Origin: Fen-999 sp044220545
GTDB taxonomy: Bacteria; Pseudomonadota; Gammaproteobacteria; Burkholderiales; Rhodocyclaceae
Reading direction: 5' to 3'
NCBI GenBank assembly: GCA_044220545.1
Contig: JBGAQX010000009.1
Span: forward strand, 1 to 64,000
DNA length: 64,000 nt
The position numbers and the translations under genes are program-made. The notes under the pieces were generated by a model. That model ran no database searches, was not told the DNA's origin, and was given only the letters and a program-made list of their open reading frames with translations. This document shows, piece by piece, positions 62,756 through 64,000 of the stretch; position 1 is the stretch's first letter; the number at the start of each line of letters is the position of its first letter.

Positions 62756-63047
62756 ATGACCGCGTATTTCCCCCATAGAAGCCGGGAGCCGAAGACGGCG
62801 GGGGCGCGTGAGACTTGGGTAAGGACTCTCAATGCCGCCGGTATCTCTGACTTTCGCTGGCATGACCTGCGGCATACGGCCGCGTCCTACCTTGCTATGA
62901 GTGGTGTTTCGCTGGTGAAGATTGCGAAGATATTGGACCACCGCACCCTCGCAACGGTGGCAAGGTTTTCCCCATCTTGCCCCATCCCATGTTGTTGCTG
63001 TCGGTGACAAGCTGGCCGCGAGGCTGTCACTTGGAGGTGGGCAATAG
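62756..63047 (+). pseudogene. Tyrosine recombinase (integrase) C-terminal remnant
   Basis: Encodes FPHRSREPKTAGARETW...FRWHDLRHTAASYLAMSGVSL and LDHRTLATVARFS, the catalytic half of a phage-type integrase with HxLRH visible. The expected nucleophile tyrosine of R-Y-S-H-L is phenylalanine here (TTT at 62966-62968). One extra C at about 62970-62973 shifts the frame; removing it gives HLAPSHVVAVGDKLAARLSLGGGQ to a stop at 63045-63047. The N-terminal half is missing, so it is inactive on three counts. It probably belonged to the element flanked by the att repeats. Confidence 0.82.
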
Positions 63048-63062
63048 CAAAAAGGCTATACT

Positions 63063-63314
63063 ATGAACCGATGGATGGTAGAGATATGCCCACTGGCGGA
63101 ACCCGAATTGCTGGCCTTGCCTGCCGACATGCGAGCCCGCTTCCTGCACATTGGCGAGCTGCTGGAAGCCTTCGGGCCGATGCGGGTAGGCATGCCCCAT
63201 GTGCGCCCCCTGGAGGGCAAGCTATGGGAAATGCGGATGCGGGGGCGCGATGGTATCGCCCGCGCCGTGTATGCCGCCGTTTTGAGATCGCCCGGAAACG
63301 ATTGGAGGCTTTGA
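63063..63314 (+). pseudogene. HigB/Gp49-like toxin gene with internal deletion
   Basis: An 83-codon frame begins as a HigB-family (phage Gp49-like) toxin: LPADMRARFLHIGELLEAFG and VGMPHVRPLEGKLWEMRMRGRDGIARAVYAA. The usual second half (beta strands with the KKTQKTP segment) is absent. The last bases read in the next frame give FEIARKRLEALT, a plausible original C-terminus. A deletion of roughly 25-30 codons with a frame change near 63277-63285 is inferred. The toxin is probably inactive. Confidence 0.65.
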
Positions 63315-63315
63315 C

Positions 63316-63600
63316 GTGAAGACCCTCAAGACCATCAAGCGCGGCATGCTTGCCGACGCCGCCATCCGCGTCGAATATGACGCGATGGCCGGCGAGTACG
63401 CCATCGCCCGCGAACTCATTGCCGCCCGCACCCGTGCTGGCCTGTCGCAAAGCGAAGTCGCGCAGCGCATGGGCACGACGCAAAGCGTGGTAGCGCGATT
63501 GGAGAGCGGCAAGCGCCCCCCGTCCATGCGTACCGTGGAACGCTTCGCGCAAGCCGTCGGCGGCCATGCCGTCCTGCGGATCGAGGGTGTGACCACATGA
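63316..63600 (+). CDS. higA: XRE-family antitoxin (HigA-like)
   Basis: A 94-residue helix-turn-helix protein. It starts with GTG at 63316 (KTLKTIKRGMLADAAIRVEYDAM), directly after the damaged toxin frame. The DNA-binding helix is RAGLSQSEVAQRMGTTQSVVARLESGKRPPS. The gene appears intact although its toxin looks broken. This fits retention of an antitoxin or simple recent decay. It lies just inside the right att-like repeat. Confidence 0.85.
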   Translation: MKTLKTIKRGMLADAAIRVEYDAMAGEYAIARELIAARTRAGLSQSEVAQRMGTTQSVVARLESGKRPPSMRTVERFAQAVGGHAVLRIEGVTT

Positions 63601-63625
63601 CCTGATTCCGCGGCAAGGTGGGTCT

Positions 63626-63674
63626 GACTCAAAATCCGCCGCCGCAAGGTGTGTGGGTTCGAGTCCCACTCCCG
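63626..63674 (+). repeat. 49-bp att-like repeat, right copy
   Basis: An exact copy of the tRNA-Leu 3' segment (61102-61150), with unrelated sequence on either side; the acceptor end GCACCA is not retained. It defines the right boundary of a 2.5-kb remnant island. The 254 nt from here to 63928 contain no gene I can support. Confidence 0.85.
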
Positions 63675-63798
63675 CGCCCGCGGATACCCGAAGCAAAGCG
63701 TAAGCAGATGTAAGTGACCGGAACCACTGGGCTGCCAGGGCATCTCATCATTCGAGCCCTACGCATGAGGCTCGCCTCTCGCCCCCTAAGGCTTCCTC

Positions 63799-63829
63799 CT
63801 CCCCTTGGCCTTGGGGGGTTGTTTTTTGT
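63799..63829 (+). terminator. Possible terminator downstream of the island
   Basis: CTCCCC and GGGGGG can pair around TTGGCCTT, followed by TTGTTTTTTG. The stem is short and has a T-G pair. It could end plus-strand transcription from the island. Confidence 0.4.
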
Positions 63830-63861
63830 GCAGTGCCAGCAATTCGGCGTGACGCCGAACA

Positions 63862-63892
63862 AGAAGACGCCACCCAGGGGGTGGCGTCTTCT
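63862..63892 (-). terminator. 14-bp stem terminator of the gene at the window end
   Basis: AGAAGACGCCACCC (63862-63875) pairs perfectly with GGGTGGCGTCTTCT (63879-63892) around a 3-nt loop. It lies downstream of the minus-strand gene that ends at 63929, with T-rich sequence following on that strand. Confidence 0.75.
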
Positions 63893-63928
63893 ACTTGCGG
63901 CAGCACAATTCCCGGCACCACCAGAAAG

Positions 63929-64000
63929 TCACTTGCCCTTCGTCTTCGCCTTCTTCTTGCCGTCGACGTCGTACTTGAAGGAAAGACTGACGCGTGCCCG
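63929..64000 (-). CDS. C-terminal fragment of a minus-strand gene, cut by the window edge
   Basis: The last 23 residues, ending VSLSFKYDVDGKKKAKTKGK, and a stop at 63929-63931 are visible. A terminator follows 37 nt later, which supports a real gene. The lysine-rich tail gives no family assignment. Confidence 0.55.
   Translation of the reverse strand, partial: RARVSLSFKYDVDGKKKAKTKGK

Noticed and set aside
63599..63680. A second complete tRNA-Leu gene
   Set aside because: Only the 3' 49 nt match; the acceptor 5' strand, D-arm and CCA end are absent, so it cannot fold as a tRNA.

Overview
The window is about 64 kb of high-GC chromosomal DNA from a betaproteobacterium. It best fits an autotrophic or facultatively autotrophic Rhodocyclales/Nitrosomonadales-type lineage. 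That placement is inferred from a form II RuBisCO cluster with cbbQ/cbbO, a PEP-CTERM protein, an NADP-type 2-oxoacid:acceptor oxidoreductase module like those of Azoarcus-group bacteria, and the protein sequences overall. No rRNA is present to confirm it.

Layout. 0-0.8 kb: an mqsRA toxin-antitoxin pair. 0.8-5.8 kb: a complete, tightly packed urease operon (ureDABCEFG). 5.8-7.1 kb: a membrane serine protease with a degenerate J-like N-terminus. 7.2-21.9 kb: a large minus-strand Calvin-Benson-Bassham block read as cbbY, cbbM, cbbQ, cbbO, prk, tkt, gap, pgk, pyk, fba, with cbbR divergent at its head. Terminator-like hairpins cut the block into segments, and ATAAG/CTTAT half-sites occur both beside cbbR and upstream of prk. 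22-29.5 kb: psd; a two-gene sensory operon (hemerythrin-PAS-GAF protein plus heme-type DUF3365-GGDEF-EAL protein); a redoxin; rsmE; and a double-domain PPK2. 29.6-32.8 kb: argA, yggX, phoU, rpiA. 32.9-38.4 kb: pyruvate dehydrogenase (aceE-aceF-lpdA), divergent from a pyruvate/2-oxoacid:ferredoxin oxidoreductase operon (porGAB plus a flavin/Fe-S NAD(P) module, 38.6-43.1 kb).

43-50 kb is accessory: a retropepsin-like protein; a frameshifted secreted protein with an M15-like zinc motif next to a second secreted protein; a TetR-AhpD-nitroreductase operon with two palindromic operators; vapBC; and aqpZ. 50-61 kb is mostly housekeeping: iorAB-folD-purE-tsaC, a small secreted protein, and queA-tgt-yajC-secD-secF. 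At 61.07 kb lies tRNA-Leu(CAA). A 49-bp copy of its 3' half recurs at 63.6 kb and brackets a decayed 2.5-kb island holding a PEP-CTERM gene, an IS21 istA remnant, an integrase C-terminal remnant and a damaged higBA-like pair.

Together the genes describe CO2 fixation feeding into glycolytic trioses and pyruvate, two alternative pyruvate-oxidising systems, urea nitrogen use, and redox/oxygen sensing linked to cyclic-di-GMP. I found no CRISPR array, rRNA operon, plasmid origin or intact prophage. The most unusual parts are the heme/hemerythrin sensory pair, the secreted protein pair at 43.9-45.9 kb, and the eroded tRNA-Leu island.
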